From: Solimonas marina
GTDB lineage: Bacteria; Pseudomonadota; Gammaproteobacteria; Nevskiales; Nevskiaceae
NCBI RefSeq assembly: GCF_012241385.1
Contig: NZ_JAAVXB010000006.1
Coordinates: 185,560 to 249,559, forward strand
Reading direction: 5' to 3'
Length of the DNA: 64,000 nt
The stretch's first letter is position 1. Each line of letters opens with the position of its first letter. A program made the translations under genes and the position numbers. Shown one piece after another: positions 61,557 to 64,000 of this stretch. The notes under the pieces were generated by a model. That model ran no database searches, had not been told where the DNA came from, and was given only the letters and a program-made list of their open reading frames with translations.

Positions 61557-62042
61557 TTATTCAGATTTTTCCTTAGATGACTGTTTCCTTAGAAAATTTC
61601 TCATGTGATCAGATATTGGTTCTTCAACCGAGAAAGATGAGAATTCCCTAATGATGGTTGGCCAAGCCTTGGATAGCACTCCCATGCGACGAAAGTACGG
61701 ATGGAGCCAGACCCAATCAAGTCGCCAGGGCTTCTGACAGTCTTTCGTTTCGTAGAAGCAGCACGCACCGCAAACCACAATTTCAGAAGACTTGAATTCG
61801 TAGTGCAGAACAAAGTCCTTCTGATGAAGCAAGTACGCCTTATACGGAACATATTTTTCATGTCCCGGGCGCCGATTGGCTCGGAATTGGCAAAAATCAA
61901 AGTGCATTTCCGAGCGGAAATGCCGCGCGCAGCTCTCAACTGCTTGTCGGTGCTGATATCGTGATTCATGCGTGACTATCGTTGGGCCATCTCCGCTCAA
62001 CGTGGTGAGCTTCGGCGGGCAGATGCAATACTCATTTCCCAT
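61557..62042 (-). CDS. GNAT-like acetyltransferase, probable integron gene cassette
   Basis: 161-aa soluble protein of clearly lower GC than the chromosome. The segment WVWLHPYFRRMGVLSKAWPTIIREFSSFSVEEPISDHMRNFLRK has the order expected of a GNAT acetyl-CoA-binding motif A and following strand (W.HP..RR.G.LS). An upstream Cys-rich part (IVVCGACCFYETKDC) may be a strand region or metal site. The ATG is 8 bases after an integron core site GTTATAT (62057-62051), typical of cassette genes. The function is tentative. Confidence 0.65.
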   Translation of the reverse strand: MGNEYCICPPKLTTLSGDGPTIVTHESRYQHRQAVESCARHFRSEMHFDFCQFRANRRPGHEKYVPYKAYLLHQKDFVLHYEFKSSEIVVCGACCFYETKDCQKPWRLDWVWLHPYFRRMGVLSKAWPTIIREFSSFSVEEPISDHMRNFLRKQSSKEKSE

Positions 62043-62050
62043 TCTGCGGA

Positions 62051-62066
62051 ATATAACGCTTGAATT
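62051..62066 (-). repeat. half attC site (R' end) upstream of the GNAT-like gene
   Basis: Minus strand AATTCAAGC then GTTATAT, the same 3' end as known aadA1-type attC sites (..TTAATTCAAGCGTTAGAT). The rest of the attC has been replaced by the left end of the RAYT element. It places the GNAT-like gene in a cassette. Confidence 0.75.
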
Positions 62067-62898
62067 ACGAATTACGGTGACACCTCACCAATTACACTAA
62101 ATTATTCGGTACGGCCAGCAACGACAGTGACGTGTGAACGTCACACCGACCTTCCTTGCCCGGCGGCCTCTTCGCTGCGGTCGGGCCGTCGTCCGCGTTT
62201 GCGCGGGATCACCGAAATACCCAGCTGTCGCTCCACCTCCGCCAGCGCCGTCGCGCCCATCAACGGCCGTCCGACCGACAGACCGCGCTCCAGCGCCTTG
62301 CGCAGATACTGGTCTTCCCGCTGCCCCATGAACTCGGCGAAGTCCCCGATCCGCGTCAGCACCGGGCGAACCTTGACCAGCACGTCGTTGCGGCGCGCAG
62401 CCAGCGCCGGGGCACTTGACCACCGCCACGCCGTCGCCTGGGGTACGAGCCGGGCTTTGACCGGGTTGAGGGCGACGTACCGGACAGCCGCCATCAGATG
62501 CGCTTCGTCCATCGCGACACAGCCGAATCGCCCCTGAAACAGGTGTCCCGTCACTCTCAGCCGGGCGTTGATGTAGGCGCTGTAGCGCCGGTGGACTTCG
62601 CCCACCGCGCGCGACAGCCCGTCACGCGTTTACGGCACCATGATCAGGTGAACGTGGTTGGGCATCAGGCAGTAGGACCAGACGTCCACGTCGTTTTCCT
62701 TGCATGCTTGCGCCATCAGATCCCGATACAGCGCGTAGTCCGAATCTTCGAGAAAGATTCGCTGGCGCCGGTTCCCACGCTGCGTCACGTGGTGCGCCAG
62801 CTGCGGAATCACGATGCGAGGAAGCCGGGCCATGGGTCAGCACGATACGCCTGTTTCAGAACAATTGGTGAATTGGTAAGGTGTCACCGTAATTCGTA
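62066..62898 (-). mobile_element. RAYT-containing element with 28-bp terminal inverted repeats
   Basis: Inverted repeats at 62066-62093 and 62871-62898 share 27 of 28 bases (TACGAATTACGGTGACACC at the outer ends). Between them is one transposase gene of the Y1 REP-associated type. The left end lies in an attC site, the right end abuts the IS256 fragment right after its VKLH codons. No target duplication is visible. Confidence 0.75.
62141..62833 (-). pseudogene. REP-associated tyrosine transposase (RAYT) with internal stop codon
   Basis: Y1-HUH transposase in one frame of 230 codons. N-terminal MARLPRIVIPQLAHHVTQRGNRRQRIF, metal motif PNHVHLI (His60, His62), then an in-frame TAA at codon 68 (62632-62630). 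Beyond it the frame continues with EVHRRYSAYINARLRVTGHLFQGRFGCV and ALNPVKARLV, including the helix with the catalytic Tyr. The nonsense mutation thus separates HUH from the tyrosine. Basic C-terminal tail. The N-terminal product alone should be inactive. Confidence 0.88.
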
Positions 62899-62900
62899 TG

Positions 62901-63203
<303 letters not shown>

Positions 63204-63237
63204 GGCGATATGGTTGCTACCCGATCTGGAACCTGTT

Positions 63238-63244
63238 GTTATAT
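63238..63244 (-). repeat. attC R'' box at the end of the EcsC-like gene
   Basis: Minus strand ATATAAC, exactly complementary to the R' core GTTATAT of the two neighbouring core sites. It overlaps the TAA stop of the EcsC-like gene, as is common in integron cassettes. The rest of its attC is interrupted by the IS110 remnant. Confidence 0.65.
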
Positions 63245-63859
63245 CTCTTTTCCCTCAAAGTACTTGATTGTGCGCTTTTTAATACCTGTGACTTCCACAT
63301 AGTTCCAAGTGCCGCCAATGATCCCCCCAACGATGGGCAGCGTCTTCGTGAGGATGCCCTTCTGAGTCACCTTGATTCCAAAGTACTTAAGCATGATCTT
63401 CTGAAACGCCTTCAAGGTTTCTTTTGACAGGTATTTCTTTATCCCCGCTCTTGTCAGCCCCATGCCACCCCGGACGCCGAGTTCTCTTAGCGCCTGACTT
63501 CCTATATTCAACCCAAAGATTGGAATGAGGAGCTCCCATGCCGCATCTTCGTTCTTGAAGAAGTCGCTGTCGTAGATAACGGCCACACGAGCCGCAGCCA
63601 TTACTTCAAGCTTCAATGTGGCAGCAACGTCAAGCACGGCGGAGGGCAGTGCCACCCAAGGATTAGCCGGGAGTCCTGTGGCGACGCCGGTTGCGGCCGC
63701 TTTCCAGCGCGCCTTTGAAAAGGCACTTTCGGCAAGCTGTCGATTGGACGCACCAGGCTTGTTCTTTCGATCTTCTGCCACTGACGCGATGATTGCGGGC
63801 GGGTCAATGTCAATCACCCACTCAAGCGACTTCATCAGCGCTTTGTTCTCTTCAGCCAA
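63239..63859 (-). CDS. EcsC-family-like protein, probable integron gene cassette
   Basis: 206 aa if started at TTG 63859 (AAGGGGGA lies seven bases upstream); an ATG at 63904 lies inside the attC and is less likely. The pattern ARWKAAATGVATGLPANPWVALPSAVLDVAATLKLEVMAAARVAVIYDSDF and the end TLPIVGGIIGGTWNYVEVTGIKKRTIKYF matches the EcsC-like fold of alternating amphipathic helices and glycine-rich membrane-active segments. Family function is unknown. GC is well below the chromosome. An attC precedes it and an R'' box overlaps its stop. Confidence 0.72.
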   Translation of the reverse strand: MAEENKALMKSLEWVIDIDPPAIIASVAEDRKNKPGASNRQLAESAFSKARWKAAATGVATGLPANPWVALPSAVLDVAATLKLEVMAAARVAVIYDSDFFKNEDAAWELLIPIFGLNIGSQALRELGVRGGMGLTRAGIKKYLSKETLKAFQKIMLKYFGIKVTQKGILTKTLPIVGGIIGGTWNYVEVTGIKKRTIKYFEGKEI

Positions 63860-63876
63860 GATAATTCCCCCTTGAG

Positions 63877-63936
63877 ATATAACGCCTGAGTTAAGCCGCG
63901 CCACGAAGTGGCGTCGGCTTGAATGATGGAATGGAC
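63877..63936 (-). repeat. integron attC recombination site
   Basis: About 60 bp. On the minus strand AAGCCG-A-CGCCAC, loop TTC, GTGGCG-CGGCTT forms the stem with one extrahelical A, followed by AACTCAGGC and the R' core GTTATAT. It is almost identical to the aadA2-type attC of class 1 integrons, with a compensatory base-pair change in the stem (C-G to C-A..T-G style, GCCGC/GCGGC to GCCAC/GTGGC). The R'' box is degenerate (GTCCATT). A minus-strand frame from 64000 ends in its TAA at 63891 with ..SFKPTPLRGAA, the typical cassette-ORF tail. Confidence 0.88.
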
Positions 63937-64000
63937 TCCTCCCGCTGTTTTAAGCGGCATCGAAGTGCCAAGCTGGAGATGCGAATCATCAGCGATCCAA
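63891..64000 (-). CDS. possible 3' end of a further cassette ORF (cut by window edge)
   Basis: One minus-strand frame enters from 64000 (GSLMIRISSLALRCRLKQRE..) and ends within the attC with the sequence SFKPTPLRGAA and TAA. Cassette genes often run into their attC in just this way. Only the tail is in the window and another frame is also open, so it is weakly supported. Confidence 0.3.
   Translation of the reverse strand, partial: GSLMIRISSLALRCRLKQREESIPSFKPTPLRGAA

Overview
The window is about 64 kb of uniformly GC-rich (roughly two-thirds G+C) bacterial chromosome, gene-dense, with operons on both strands. Gene content points to a gammaproteobacterium near the Xanthomonadales/Lysobacterales: divergent fur/bamE (omlA), a T2SS pseudopilin operon ending in GspN, nudJ-mnmA, hrcA-grpE-dnaK-dnaJ, ileS-lspA-ispH, a cysteine-free Fur, and a type IV minor-pilin/PilY1 cluster. 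This placement is inference from synteny and protein character; no rRNA is present.

Layout. 1-3.4 kb (minus): rhombosortase, fabD, fabG, acpP and the first 156 codons of fabF. 3.4-9.1 kb (plus): T2SS genes gspG-H-I-J-K-L-M-N, without C, D, E or F. 9.2-10.7 kb: nudJ-mnmA. 10.9-16.4 kb: aconitases acnB and acnA in tandem, each with hairpin terminators. 16.5-19.6 kb: DUF885 lipoprotein, SDR dehydrogenase, orphan ParA. 19.8-25.3 kb (minus): heat-shock cluster hrcA-grpE-dnaK-dnaJ with a TMEM175-type channel gene between dnaK and dnaJ. 25.4-31.2 kb: nadK, recN, fur, bamE, rnfH-ratA, an SNF-type symporter. 31.2-32.3 kb: smpB and ssrA (tmRNA), the two halves of the trans-translation system, separated by a 97-bp near-perfect duplication of the smpB tail. 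32.7-40.3 kb: minor pilins FimU/FimT, PilV, PilW, PilX, tip adhesin PilY1, PilE, plus an opposite-strand FimT-like pseudopilin. 40.5-48.7 kb (minus): murJ, ribF, ileS, a small membrane protein, lspA, ispH, thiO. 48.9-60.2 kb: rpsT, a PLP enzyme, small membrane and RDD proteins, an amino-acid permease, bifunctional putA with a divergent Lrp-type regulator, an OmpA-like lipoprotein with a perfect FNR/Anr box upstream, a double-cupin protein, and an 8-oxoguanine-deaminase-like amidohydrolase.

The last 3.7 kb (60.3-64 kb) is different: lower G+C, orphan genes and fragments of several mobile elements. It reads as the damaged edge of an integron gene-cassette array. A clear attC site, with stem, extrahelical base, compensatory stem change and GTTATAT core, lies just upstream of an EcsC-like gene. 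That gene's stop codon sits inside a matching R'' box (ATATAAC). A half-attC with the same GTTATAT core lies directly upstream of a GNAT-like gene. The attC between those two genes has been split by an IS110-family remnant, an IS256-family remnant, GTAG-type REP palindromes and a RAYT (REP-associated tyrosine transposase) element whose gene carries a premature stop. No integrase is visible; the array probably continues beyond position 64000. This is the most unusual part of the window.
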